A DNA stretch of 64,000 nucleotides, taken from assembly GCF_017798005.1 (NCBI RefSeq), contig NZ_CP072548.1:682001-746000 (forward strand), given 5' to 3'. The translations under genes were made by a program, and so were the position numbers. Positions 7,261 to 16,753 of this stretch are shown here, piece after piece. Source of the DNA: Aggregatibacter sp. 2125159857 (lineage in GTDB: Bacteria > Pseudomonadota > Gammaproteobacteria > Enterobacterales > Pasteurellaceae). How positions within the stretch are numbered: the first letter of the stretch is position 1; each line of letters starts with the position of its first letter. Under the pieces are notes generated by a model. That model ran no database searches, had not been told where the DNA came from, and saw only the letters and a program-made list of their open reading frames with translations.

Positions 7261-8989
7261 AACGTCCTTTTTGTTCTAAGAGTGTTTGATGCGTGCCTTG
7301 TTCGGCAATGTTGCCGTTTTCCAACACATAAATGCAATGCGCGCCCACAATGGTGGAAAGTCGGTGAGCAATAATCAACACGGTTTTGTCTTTAACCAGC
7401 TGATCCAACGCCTTTTGCACTGCCAGCTCATTACGAGTATCCAACGATGCTGTTGGTTCATCTAAAATGAGAATCGGTGCGTCTTTTAAAATCGCGCGGG
7501 CAATCGCAAGTCGTTGCTTTTCACCGCCGGAAAAATTACTCCCAATTTCATTAACTTGAGTTTGATACCCCTGTGGTAATGCCTGAATAAAATCATGGCA
7601 TTGGGCGAGTTTACAGGCGTGAATCACCTCTTCATCGGTGGCATTGGGTTTTGCCATTCGGATGTTATTTAATACGCTGTCTTGGAATAAATAAACGTCT
7701 TGAAACACCACAGAAATTAATCTCATGAGCTGTTCTTGGCTAACATCCCGAATATCGATACCACCGATCGTAATTCGTCCTGATTGCGGATCAGCATAAC
7801 GCAACAACAATCGGAGTAATGTTGTTTTACCACAACCGCTAGTACCCACAAAAGCATTGAGGCTGTTAGGTTTTATGTCCAGATTAATGTTGTTTAGGAT
7901 GTTTTTTTCGGCATTGTAACCAAAGCGGATATGCTCATAACGAATGCGATAATCTGTGGGTAATCTGCTGCCATTATTTTCCGCCAATTCAGGTAATGCC
8001 ATCAGTTTTTCAAATTTTTCACAGCTGATCACAAAAATTTCTAAGAGCGAGGACATTTGCACAAAGAAGTTCAATACATCTGAAATTCGGGCAATTAAAA
8101 TCAGTACCGTGGCTAACAATACCCAATGGGAGCTACCGGAAATCACCCAAAATGTGCCAACAATTAATACCGCAATAAGACTTAATTGAATGCTTGAGGT
8201 AATAATCAAATTCGGGCGCTCGCCTTTTTTTGTGCCGATGCGTTGAATGTTTGCCACATCTTCAATCACACGGTTGAAAATATGTTGTTTGTTTTCAGTC
8301 TGCCCTGTTGATTTCAGAATTTCCAAACCTTGCACAAACTCAATGGTTTCGCCTTTAAGTCGCTGATTAGCTTCTGCCAAAGTACTAAATCCACGACGGA
8401 AAGCTTTTCTCCGCCATAAATAAAGTGGCACGATAAGCGGAAAAATAATGAAGATCAGCAGCCCAAAGCGGTAATCAAAGAAACAAAGACAAAGGGCGGC
8501 AGACACCGGTGTTACGATGCCGTAAATTAGAATACTGATTAAACTGAAAGCGTAATTCGTCGCTTCATTAATACTTTGGATGGCAACGGCACTGAGTTCG
8601 CCTGCACGAAATCCACTGAGGACGGCAAGAGATACGCGGCGAAGTTTTTCGCCCAGTTGACGTCTTAATTGATATGTCGCCAAAAATGAATCGCCTTTGG
8701 TGTCATAATATTCCGCCCAAATGCGGAAAAGGAGGCTGACGATTAAAAGCACGCCACATAAAACACTCCAAAAAATGACCGCACTTTGCCCTGCCTCGGT
8801 TTGTTCTAATGCCAAAAGCAGCGGATACAGCAAGCCGATAGCCACGCCGAATAAGGTTGCAGACAGTGCTGCAAAAGCGAGACAGCGTAAGAATGCGCTT
8901 TGTTGCTGTTGGGCGGCGGCAAATAAGGCGTGATAAGTTTGCCACAGGCTTTTTACGCGTTGAGTTTCAGGATTAAAGTAAGATTGCAT
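7217..8989 (-). CDS. ABC transporter permease/ATP-binding protein (YbtQ-like half-transporter)
   Basis: A 590-residue fusion of a six-helix membrane domain (about residues 50-310) and a nucleotide-binding domain (about 350-590). The ATPase part has Walker A (FVGTSGCGKTTLL), a Q-loop (VVFQDVYLF), the signature FSGGEKQRLAIARA, Walker B with ILILDEPTASLD and the switch histidine in IIAHRLSTI, all intact. The frame extends to 9040, but the ATG at 8989 is 8 bases after the stop of the preceding gene. It is the second of two paired half-transporters. The fold is that of exporters, but in YbtPQ-type pairs the complex imports ferri-siderophore; that direction is inferred from the neighbours. Confidence 0.85.
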   Translation of the reverse strand: MQSYFNPETQRVKSLWQTYHALFAAAQQQQSAFLRCLAFAALSATLFGVAIGLLYPLLLALEQTEAGQSAVIFWSVLCGVLLIVSLLFRIWAEYYDTKGDSFLATYQLRRQLGEKLRRVSLAVLSGFRAGELSAVAIQSINEATNYAFSLISILIYGIVTPVSAALCLCFFDYRFGLLIFIIFPLIVPLYLWRRKAFRRGFSTLAEANQRLKGETIEFVQGLEILKSTGQTENKQHIFNRVIEDVANIQRIGTKKGERPNLIITSSIQLSLIAVLIVGTFWVISGSSHWVLLATVLILIARISDVLNFFVQMSSLLEIFVISCEKFEKLMALPELAENNGSRLPTDYRIRYEHIRFGYNAEKNILNNINLDIKPNSLNAFVGTSGCGKTTLLRLLLRYADPQSGRITIGGIDIRDVSQEQLMRLISVVFQDVYLFQDSVLNNIRMAKPNATDEEVIHACKLAQCHDFIQALPQGYQTQVNEIGSNFSGGEKQRLAIARAILKDAPILILDEPTASLDTRNELAVQKALDQLVKDKTVLIIAHRLSTIVGAHCIYVLENGNIAEQGTHQTLLEQKGRYAAFWQCQQGNITH

Positions 8990-8997
8990 AACATTCT

Positions 8998-10723
8998 CTA
9001 ATGTATCGTCCAAGATTTTGCCTGTTGATATTCTGCCCAAAGGGTTTGATAGGCGACATTGGTTTGCAACAAGGCTTGGTGATTTCCTTGAGCAATGATT
9101 TTGCCGTTCTCTAAATAAATAATTTGATCGGCTTGGGTAATGCTAGACAGGCGATGCGCCACCATGATCACTGTTTTATTTTGCATCAGCGCATGAAATG
9201 CCTGCATTAAATCCGCCTCGTTTTTCACATCGGAAAAGGCAGTGGGTTCGTCTAACAATAAAATCGGGCGATTTTGTAAAAAGGCTCGGGCTATACTGAT
9301 ACGTTGTTTTTGTCCGCCTGACAATAATTGTCCGCGTTCACCCACTTTCGTTTGATATTGCTCCGGCAAGGTCATAATAAAGTCATGAATACGGGCTTGT
9401 TTGGCGGCATTGATAATGGCTTCTTCCGTCACATTTTCTATGCCGTAAGCGATGTTTTCGGCAATAGAGCAAGAAAATAAGAAATTATCCTGAAATACGA
9501 CCGAACAATATTTCATGAGTTGATCCTGTTCCATATGACGAATATCCGCACCACCTAAGGTGATTTTTACGCTATCGACATCCCAAAAACGCAACAGCAA
9601 ATTGAGTAAAGTGGTTTTTTCCGGAGCCTGAAGTGCCAATAATGGCAGTAAAACTATTTTGCGGTACGCTGAAGTCGATATTTTTCACTGTTGCTTTGTC
9701 GGCATCATAGCTGAAATTGACCTGTTCAAATTGAACAGCATACCCCTTCGGCGTTTGTAGCGGCAAAAGTGCGGTGGCATTTTCCAACGTTTTGATTTCG
9801 TTAATGCGTTCAATGGCGGCGCGGGAACGTTCCAACAAATGAAACAGTCCCATGTATGGATGCATGGTTTCAATTAACCAGGCGGCTAATACTAAAAAGG
9901 CAAAAAAGCCAAAGGTGGAAAGCAGCGCAAGCGAGTGTAAATACACGCCCAACACGATCAAAAACAGCATAATCGGCATTGGTGTAAAAAGCGAACGAGC
10001 AAGGCGTGTTGGTGCGCCCACTTTGGCTAAAAAAGCGAATATAACCTGATTAAAATTTTCCAATGCGGTGCTAAAACGGCTGTACGAACTTTGTCCCGCA
10101 TCGAAGGTACGAATCGTGCTCATGCCTTGAATATATTCAATAATCGCGCTATTGATTCGGCTCACGGCAGCACCGTAATCACGATAATTCAACCGACTTT
10201 TTTGCATTAAACGTTGCAGAATCGTAAACAACACGACAAGGAAAATCACCACAGCCAATGCCATTTGCCAATTTAACCAAAATAATGCCGCCAACACGAA
10301 AATCGGTGTGGAATAAGCCTCTGCTTTAAGGGGCGGTGCATCGGCAACAAAGGTGTGTAATTCGTTTACGTCATCGCACAGCACTTTGGTTAAACCGCCT
10401 GAACCGATTTCATTGACTTTGCCTAACGATAATTGACTGATTTTTTTCGCAAGCTGTTGGCGTAGCATTTTTTCCAATTCAAAGGCCGCATAATGAGATT
10501 TGTCGTGTGCTTTAATTTTGCAGGTGTAATACAAAATGGACGTGGCAAGCAGCGCAAAAATCTGCCAATAAGGAAACGTAAGAGATTGGCTGACGGTGAA
10601 CACAATGTGGACCATCAAAAGCCAAATCCCGATTTTTAAGCCTTGCGCGAAGGTTGCCAACCACATTGAGGCGCGTAATTGCGCGGCAACAGGTTGGCAA
10701 ATTTGTTGGTGTTGCTGACTCAT
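8998..10723 (-). pseudogene. ABC half-transporter (YbtP-like), frameshifted in Walker A
   Basis: Two overlapping frames form one gene of about 574 residues. The 5' part (10723 down to about 9615) encodes the membrane domain and reads up to IIGTSGSGK. The 3' part (from about 9620 down to 8998) encodes the rest of the ATPase, including VVFQDNFLF, LLSGGQKQRISIARA, Walker B and MVAHRLSSI. A run of six T at 9615-9620 (six A in the gene) has one base too many: removing it restores GKTTLLNLL. The D-loop reads PTAFSD rather than PTASLD. Either this is a true inactivating or slipping frameshift, or a homopolymer sequencing error. The start at 10723 follows the TonB receptor stop by 3 bases. Confidence 0.85.
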
Positions 10724-10726
10724 TGC

Positions 10727-12790
10727 TTAAAATCTTAACTCGGTGGATAGTCCAATTTGACGTTCCGGCTGACGAGTAATGTCGCCAGAGCGCGGTACGA
10801 GTAAGATATCTTTGCGTGAGTTAAGCACGTTGTCGGCATAAAGCGTGATTCTGGCGTGCTTAAAGTCGTACGCTAAATAAACATCAAGTTGGTCATAATG
10901 CCCTACTTTACCATTGGCTAAGTTGTCGGCAGTGGAATAATAACTACTGTTATAGCTGTAATTAGTGCCAATTTCTAGGTGGTCAAGAAGACGATAATTG
11001 GCTCCCACTTTTCCACTAAAACTTGGTGCGCGAGCAAGTTTATTCCCTTCAATGCCGCTGTTTGGATAACGTTTGATATCGGTTTTTAACATCCCAATGC
11101 CTGCGTTAAGTGCCAGTTTCTCCGTGGCCTGCCATTCGGTATTGATTTCCGCACCATAGGTAATGACTTTATCGGCATTGCGGATCACGATGGAATTTGG
11201 ACCAAGGGTGAACGGTAACTGCATGTCTTTGTAGTCGTTATAGAATAGGTTGCTGTTAATGCGTAGGCGTTTATCTGCGGATGTCCAACGATGATAAAGT
11301 TCGTAGTTCCAGACATATTCCGCGTCATATTCATAGCTGGTGTACGGCACACCGAAAGTCACACCGGCACCGCCCGGGTTGTAACCTTTGCCTACTTTAA
11401 AGCCTAAGCGTTGATCGTCGTTAACTTTCCATGCAATGTCTGCTTTTGGCAGGAAGACATTGTATTTTTTATCCCGATTGATGGAAAACATCGCACTCTT
11501 GCCTTTACGTTGATGATGTTCCTGTTCATAGCGAGCAGAAAGCGTCAATTCAAACGGAATATCCGGCGTAAAGGTAATTTCACCAAAGGCCGCCTTGGTT
11601 TTCGTTTTATCATTAAAATTTGTCGTAATCGGCGTGCGAGCAATGCGCCCGTTGAGCATCGTAACACTTTCATCTTGTTTCGCATTGAAATAGAACAAAC
11701 CGAATAAACCACGGTATTTTTCGCTTTCGTATTTTACAATGGGTTCAATTTGGAATTCATTACCATCAACGCGAGCCGGAACACCTCGACGATTTGGCGG
11801 CAATGCGGTGTTGAATGGCGAAGTTGTTTTTCTATCGTGAATAAAGTGGGTATAAACCAATTTATTTTCCCATTTCCAATGCTCTGAGAGTTGATAACCA
11901 ATGTCCCAAATAGTGCTGGCAGAGCGCGTTTGGAATACCGGGCGTTCAGGCGTGTAACGTGGTGAATTAGGTTGTAACTCTGTTTCGCTTTGTGGCGCTC
12001 GTGCGTTTAAATGATTGAATGTTAAACGGCTATAGAGATCCGGCAGGGCAGACGGCGTCCACAGTAATTTGGCGCGGGTATTGGTGGCTTTAAACCAACG
12101 TGGGTTACCGACGGGATCATAATGCGGTAAATCCACAGCCGTTTCTCGTTGTTGATGATCTACGCTTAAACGAAACGCCAATTCGTCTTTCACCACCGGG
12201 CCTGAAATCAGGGCTGCTGTTTGCGCCAATCGATGATTCCCCATATGCAATTTCGCAGCGCCTTCCCATTCTTGCGTTGGGTCATTGCTGGTCATGACCA
12301 CCGCACCGGCAATGGCGTTACGCCCTTGGGCATAGCTTTGCGCCCCACGGTAGATTTCCACCTGTTTCATATCCCAGAGGGATTTTGTACCGAATGCCAG
12401 TTCGTTATAGCTGGACGTTCTACCGTCAATTTGCATATTTAGTCTTGGGCGTGAACCGGCAAAAAATGCCACCGCACCTACCGCCGGGCCGGACCCGTCA
12501 ACGCCACGCACAGTGGGTAAGTCATTGCCCAAGCCGGTGTCTAAAATATTCACATCGCGTTTTAATAATTGGGTCGCAGACAGTAAATTGGCTTCTCGTT
12601 TGAGTTGTTCGGCGGTTACCACGGAGGTGCTTGAACCAGTCGAAGATTGACTACGCTCGAATTTTTCACCGGTCACAGTGATTTCGTCTAGTACTGTGGT
12701 CTGATGACTTTCTTCGGCATGGCTATAAAAAGAATAGGCACTTATCAGGCAAAGGCTAATGAGGCTGAGTCGTGGGGATAACTTGTTCAT
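10727..12790 (-). CDS. TonB-dependent outer-membrane receptor (siderophore type)
   Basis: A 687-residue protein. It has a Sec signal peptide (MNKLSPRLSLISLCLISAYS, cleavage probably after SHA near residue 25), then a TonB-box-like stretch (TVLDEITVTGEK), a plug domain with LPTVRGVDGSG, QIDGRTSSYNE and VEIYRGAQSYAQGRNAIAGAV, and a beta-barrel ending in the terminal Phe typical of outer-membrane proteins. Size and layout are like FyuA-class receptors. The start has AGGAGA five bases upstream. It heads a minus-strand operon with the ABC pair and the MFS gene and faces a TetR gene across a 170-base intergenic region. The ligand is unknown; use of a xenosiderophore is likely because no biosynthetic genes are nearby. 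Confidence 0.9.
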   Translation of the reverse strand: MNKLSPRLSLISLCLISAYSFYSHAEESHQTTVLDEITVTGEKFERSQSSTGSSTSVVTAEQLKREANLLSATQLLKRDVNILDTGLGNDLPTVRGVDGSGPAVGAVAFFAGSRPRLNMQIDGRTSSYNELAFGTKSLWDMKQVEIYRGAQSYAQGRNAIAGAVVMTSNDPTQEWEGAAKLHMGNHRLAQTAALISGPVVKDELAFRLSVDHQQRETAVDLPHYDPVGNPRWFKATNTRAKLLWTPSALPDLYSRLTFNHLNARAPQSETELQPNSPRYTPERPVFQTRSASTIWDIGYQLSEHWKWENKLVYTHFIHDRKTTSPFNTALPPNRRGVPARVDGNEFQIEPIVKYESEKYRGLFGLFYFNAKQDESVTMLNGRIARTPITTNFNDKTKTKAAFGEITFTPDIPFELTLSARYEQEHHQRKGKSAMFSINRDKKYNVFLPKADIAWKVNDDQRLGFKVGKGYNPGGAGVTFGVPYTSYEYDAEYVWNYELYHRWTSADKRLRINSNLFYNDYKDMQLPFTLGPNSIVIRNADKVITYGAEINTEWQATEKLALNAGIGMLKTDIKRYPNSGIEGNKLARAPSFSGKVGANYRLLDHLEIGTNYSYNSSYYSTADNLANGKVGHYDQLDVYLAYDFKHARITLYADNVLNSRKDILLVPRSGDITRQPERQIGLSTELRF

Positions 12791-12820
12791 GGGTTCTCCT
12801 AGGCTTTATTTTGATTTAAA

Positions 12821-12858
12821 GTTTACACTTTTTGCATTAACTGATTAATAATGTAAAC
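12821..12858. promoter_or_regulatory. Candidate TetR-type operator in the divergent promoter region
   Basis: A nested inverted repeat: outer arms GTTTACA (12821-12827) and TGTAAAC (12852-12858), inner arms ATTAA / TTAAT around CTGA. It sits between the receptor operon (start 12790) and the tetR-like gene (start 12961), where an operator for autoregulation and control of the uptake genes is expected. The binding protein is inferred from location only. Confidence 0.5.
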
Positions 12859-12960
12859 CTAACATAATCACAACAGGAAAGTAAATAAGAATTTTTCTCA
12901 AATTTGACATTTGACAATTAAAGGCTTTCGGCTATGTTATTGCCCCTTAAGGAGCGAACC

Positions 12961-13542
12961 ATGAAAAAAGATATTTTTTTGAAACAGGTTGCCACTGAAC
13001 TGTTTTATCAACAAGGCTGGAGATTAACCTCTGTCGCCGAAATTTGTCGGGCGGCGGGGGTGAGTCGAGTGACGTTTTATAAATATTTCCCTACCAAGCA
13101 AGATTTAGTGAAATGTATTTTTGAAGAACAAAAAAATAATATGCGGCGGGAATTTGACAGACTGTTAGCCACAGAGGCAGATTTAGCCACGGTGATCCAG
13201 CAGATTTTGACGATGCAGCAAGAATCCATGGCAACGTTGTATTCCACCGCCGTATTACATGATTTAAATCATGATCAAGATGAAACCTTACAGACTTTTT
13301 TTCGGCAAATGGCACAGGAAAAATATCACTATATGCACTATTTTTTCAGCACGTTACAACAACGCAAAAGCGTACGTGATGATTTTCCTGTGATTTTAAT
13401 TGATGTGTTGATCCAAAAAATGGATGAAATGATTCACTCTTCCGTCTTACAACAACATTATGCCGGCAAAGAACAGCAGCTCTTTAAAGATGTGTTACAG
13501 CTTTTTATGCATGGCATTGCCTATCAGAAAAACGCTGCCTGA
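12961..13542 (+). CDS. TetR/AcrR family transcriptional regulator
   Basis: A 193-residue regulator. The frame opens at 12934, but the ATG at 12961 has AAGGAG seven bases upstream. The N-terminal helix-turn-helix is clear: FYQQGWRLTSVAEICRAAGV followed by SRVTFYKYFPTKQDLVKCIF (about residues 12-55). The C-terminal ligand domain is not assignable to a known ligand class. It is divergent from the siderophore-uptake operon and probably controls it, unlike the Fur-only or AraC control of many such systems. Confidence 0.88.
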   Translation: MKKDIFLKQVATELFYQQGWRLTSVAEICRAAGVSRVTFYKYFPTKQDLVKCIFEEQKNNMRREFDRLLATEADLATVIQQILTMQQESMATLYSTAVLHDLNHDQDETLQTFFRQMAQEKYHYMHYFFSTLQQRKSVRDDFPVILIDVLIQKMDEMIHSSVLQQHYAGKEQQLFKDVLQLFMHGIAYQKNAA

Positions 13543-13711
13543 TTCTTTGAGTAAAACATTTCAAAAACAGACCGCACTTGGCATGGAGAATGACGACATC
13601 AGGCATCGTTCGCCATGATTTCTGGTTATAACATATAAAAAACCGTTCTTTCCTTAAAAAATTGTCTTTTTTTTATAATGCACGAAAATCTTGTTTCGTT
13701 TTGAATTACAT

Positions 13712-14371
13712 ATGAATTGGCAATATATCTGGAACACATTACCACGTTTTATTGATGCGACTTGGATAACGTTGCAGCTTTCTTTTTGGGCGATTGTCCT
13801 TTCGTTGTTCATCGGTTTTTTCTGCGCCATTGTGACGACATATAAAGTGCGTATGCTCAATCCCATTGTGAAATTTTATATTGAACTTTCCCGCAATACA
13901 CCTTTATTAATTCAGGTTTTCTTTTTGTATTTTGGCTTATCTAAAGTCGGGCTCAAACTGGATGGCTTTACTTGCGCTATCATCGGTTTGGCTTTTTTAG
14001 GCGGCAGTTATATGGCGGAAGCTATTCGAGGTGGTTTGGAAGCCATTTCTCGTGGACAGTTGGAATCCGCTTTAAGTTTAGGATTGACCCCGGTACAGGC
14101 CTTTCGTTACGTATTATTCCCTCAAGCCTTTGCTATCGCCATGCCGGCCATTGGGGCCAATTGCTTATTTTTAATGAAAGAAACTTCCGTGGTGAGTGCG
14201 ATTGCCATTGCTGAGTTGATGTTTATGGCAAAGGAAATTATTGGCATGGATTACAAAACGAATGAAGCTCTATTTTTATTGGTCGTATTTTATTTAATGA
14301 TTTTATTGCCGGTGTCTTTATTTGTTGCATATTTGGAACGCCGTACACGGAGAGCAAAATATGGGGCTTAA
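13712..14371 (+). CDS. Amino-acid ABC transporter permease (first of two)
   Basis: A 219-residue membrane protein of the HisM/GlnP polar amino-acid permease family. It starts at the ATG at 13712 (MNWQYIWNTLPRFIDATWIT); the frame extends to a TTG at 13691. Family marks are IELSRNTPLLIQVFFLYFGL, AEAIRGGLEAISRGQLESA with the EAA-loop pattern (A..LGLT..QAFRYVLFPQA), and about five hydrophobic segments. It overlaps the next permease by 11 bases. With the partner permease, ATPase and lipoprotein that follow it makes a complete importer in the inner membrane. Confidence 0.9.
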   Translation: MNWQYIWNTLPRFIDATWITLQLSFWAIVLSLFIGFFCAIVTTYKVRMLNPIVKFYIELSRNTPLLIQVFFLYFGLSKVGLKLDGFTCAIIGLAFLGGSYMAEAIRGGLEAISRGQLESALSLGLTPVQAFRYVLFPQAFAIAMPAIGANCLFLMKETSVVSAIAIAELMFMAKEIIGMDYKTNEALFLLVVFYLMILLPVSLFVAYLERRTRRAKYGA

Positions 14372-15029
14372 TATGTTATTTGAAGGGAGCAACTTTGAGC
14401 GATTACTGGGCGGATTATGGGTGACGGCCAAAATTGCCTTTGTTTCCGTTTTTTTCGCTTGTGTTCTTGGTGTAATTCTCGGTTTATTAATGACAAACAA
14501 GAACCGGGTCATTCGCGCCCTTTGCCGCTTTTATTTGGAATTTGTCCGTATTATTCCTTTGTTGGTCCTACTTTTTATTACCTATTTTGGCGTGGCGAAA
14601 TGGTTCAATACGCATATTGATGGCGTTACCGTATGTATTTTTGTCTTCATTTTTTGGGGCACGGCGGAAATGGGCGATTTGGTGCGAGGCGCATTAACTT
14701 CTATTGAAAAACATCAAGTAGAATCCGCCCATGCGTTAGGTTTAACGTCGCTACAGACTTTTCGTTATATTTTATTGCCACAAAGTTTAAAACGTGTCAC
14801 ACCAAGTGCGATCAACTTATTTACCCGCATGGTGAAAACCAGCTCTCTTGCCATGTTAATCGGTGTATTGGAAGTGATTAAAGTCGGGCAGCAGATTATT
14901 GAAACCTCTCTGTTTGCGGAACCTTCCGCTGCCTTGTGGATTTATGGTGTGATTTTCTTGTTATATTTTGTGATTTGCTATCCGTTATCCTTATTTTCAC
15001 GTTATTTAGAAACCTATTGGGAAAAATAG
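14361..15029 (+). CDS. Amino-acid ABC transporter permease (second of two)
   Basis: A 222-residue permease paralogous to the previous gene. The ATG at 14361 has GGAGAG eight bases upstream and lies within the end of the first permease. FYLEFVRIIPLLVLLFITYF and AEMGDLVRGALTSIEKHQVES followed by ALGLTSLQTFRYILLPQSLKR form the conserved EAA loop that docks the ATPase. The two permeases most likely form a heterodimer. The ATPase gene follows after 9 bases. Confidence 0.9.
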   Translation: MGLNMLFEGSNFERLLGGLWVTAKIAFVSVFFACVLGVILGLLMTNKNRVIRALCRFYLEFVRIIPLLVLLFITYFGVAKWFNTHIDGVTVCIFVFIFWGTAEMGDLVRGALTSIEKHQVESAHALGLTSLQTFRYILLPQSLKRVTPSAINLFTRMVKTSSLAMLIGVLEVIKVGQQIIETSLFAEPSAALWIYGVIFLLYFVICYPLSLFSRYLETYWEK

Positions 15030-15038
15030 AAGGTGTGT

Positions 15039-15803
15039 ATGCCCTTATTAGAAATTAAAAATTTAGTGAAATATTACGGCGACACCCTCGCATTAAATGA
15101 TATTAATTTATCCGTTAAAAAAGGCGAAGTGGTGGTGATTTTAGGCCCGTCAGGCTGTGGTAAAAGTACGCTCTTACGTTGCATTAACGGCTTAGAAGAG
15201 ATAAAAAGCGGTCAATTAATTTTGCAAAATGAAGGCGCGTTGGGTAAAGACTTGCCTTGGGTGAAGGTTCGTCAACATATCGGCATGGTGTTCCAAAGCT
15301 ATGAATTATTTCCGCATATGTCGGTCATTGACAATATTTTGCTTGGTCCGCTCAAAGTGCAGAAACGCCAACGTGCCCAGGTGGAAGCTCAAGCCGATAT
15401 GTTGTTGAAGCGGGTTGGGCTGTTTGAGCGTAAAAATGCCTATCCGCGCGAGTTATCGGGTGGACAGAAACAACGCATAGCCATTGTGCGTTCTTTGTGT
15501 ATGAATCCTGACATTATGCTGTTTGACGAAGTTACCGCCGCACTTGACCCAGAAATGGTGCGTGAAGTGTTGGATGTGATTTTAGGCTTAGCGAAAGACG
15601 GCATGACGATGCTTATCGTGACCCATGAAATGTCTTTTGCCCGCCAAGTGGCGAATCGCATTGTGTTTATGGATAAAGGACAAATCGTTGAACAGGCTTC
15701 GCCATCGGATTTCTTCACTAATCCGCAAACCGACCGTGCGAAAACCTTTCTTAACATTTTAAATTACGAACCAAGAGGAGTTAACTATGAACAAAACATT
15801 TAA
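15039..15803 (+). CDS. Amino-acid ABC transporter ATP-binding protein (GlnQ-like)
   Basis: A 254-residue ATPase starting at the ATG at 15039 (AGAAGG upstream; the frame opens at a GTG at 15033). It has Walker A LGPSGCGKSTLLRC, Q-loop VFQSYELFPHM, signature LSGGQKQRIAIVRS, Walker B IMLFDEVTAALDPEM (Val in place of the common Pro after Glu, seen in this family) and the switch MLIVTHEM. It energises the two permeases upstream. Its 3' end overlaps the start of the substrate-binding protein gene by 17 bases. Confidence 0.93.
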   Translation: MPLLEIKNLVKYYGDTLALNDINLSVKKGEVVVILGPSGCGKSTLLRCINGLEEIKSGQLILQNEGALGKDLPWVKVRQHIGMVFQSYELFPHMSVIDNILLGPLKVQKRQRAQVEAQADMLLKRVGLFERKNAYPRELSGGQKQRIAIVRSLCMNPDIMLFDEVTAALDPEMVREVLDVILGLAKDGMTMLIVTHEMSFARQVANRIVFMDKGQIVEQASPSDFFTNPQTDRAKTFLNILNYEPRGVNYEQNI

Positions 15804-16641
15804 AAAAGTGACCGCACTTTTCGCCACCGCATTATTGGCAATGGGCCTAACCGCTTGCAACGATAAAGAGGGCAAAACGGAATCGGCGGCTTCATCAACG
15901 ATTGAGCAACTCAAACAAGCCGGCAAAGTGCGTATCGGCGTATTCAGTGACAAACTGCCATTCGGCTATGTGGACAGTCAAGGCAAAAGCCAAGGATTTG
16001 ACGTGGAGATTGCCAAAGCTATCACCAAAGATTTATTGGGTGATGAAAATAAAGCGGAATATGTGTTAGTTGAAGCGGCCAACCGCGTGGAATATCTTAC
16101 TTCCAATAAAGTGGATATTATTCTTGCTAATTTTACTGTCACCCCAGCGCGTGCAGAAGTAGTTGATTTTGCTAAACCTTACATGAAAGTGGCATTGGGA
16201 GTGGTCTCGAAAGATGGCGCAGTGATTACCGATGTAAATCAATTAAAAGGTAAAACCTTATTAATCAACAAAGGTACCACGGCAGACGCTTATTTCACTA
16301 AAAATTATCCTGATATCAAACTGTTGAAATTTGAGCAAAATACCGAAACCTTCGAAGCTTTACGTGACGGTCGTGGCGATGCGCTTGCTCATGACAACAC
16401 ATTATTGTTCGCGTGGGCGAAAGAAAATTCGGGCTTTACGGTAGGCGTAAAAAACTTAGGTGATCAAGATTTCATTGCGCCGGCAGTGAGAAAAGGGGAT
16501 ACCGAATTGTTGAACTGGTTAAATGCTGAAATTGAAAAACTAGGTAAACAAGGCGTGTTAAAGCAAGCCTACGAAAAAACTTTAAAGCCTATTTATGGCG
16601 ATGCCATTACGGAAGCAGATGTCGTGGTTGAGTATAAATAA
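15787..16641 (+). CDS. Amino-acid ABC transporter substrate-binding lipoprotein (CjaA/PEB1-like)
   Basis: A 284-residue family-3 solute-binding protein. The signal peptide ends in a lipobox G-L-T-A-C (Cys24), so the protein is membrane-anchored rather than free in the periplasm. The start has AGGAG eight bases upstream. RIGVFSDKLPFGYVDSQGK and the stretch DIILANFTVTPARAEVVDFA recall the CjaA-type cysteine and PEB1-type Asp/Glu binding proteins; cysteine or an acidic amino acid is a reasonable guess. A USS (15811-15819) is built into the signal peptide and encodes V-T-A-L-F. Confidence 0.88.
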   Translation: MNKTFKKVTALFATALLAMGLTACNDKEGKTESAASSTIEQLKQAGKVRIGVFSDKLPFGYVDSQGKSQGFDVEIAKAITKDLLGDENKAEYVLVEAANRVEYLTSNKVDIILANFTVTPARAEVVDFAKPYMKVALGVVSKDGAVITDVNQLKGKTLLINKGTTADAYFTKNYPDIKLLKFEQNTETFEALRDGRGDALAHDNTLLFAWAKENSGFTVGVKNLGDQDFIAPAVRKGDTELLNWLNAEIEKLGKQGVLKQAYEKTLKPIYGDAITEADVVVEYK

Positions 16642-16658
16642 CTAAATGCCTTCATGAA

Positions 16659-16690
16659 AACGCTCTGTTATGTGAAAACAGGGCGTTGTT
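16659..16690 (+). terminator. Probable terminator behind the amino-acid ABC operon
   Basis: Stem AACGCTCTGTT / AACAGGGCGTT with a 7-base loop, followed by GTTGTTTGTT, a poor U-tract. Confidence 0.5.
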
Positions 16691-16753
16691 GTTTGTTCAA
16701 GCGTAACAACCTTTTGGGTAGCCAAATTTTGGTGATTCAATCACAGTCGTTTT

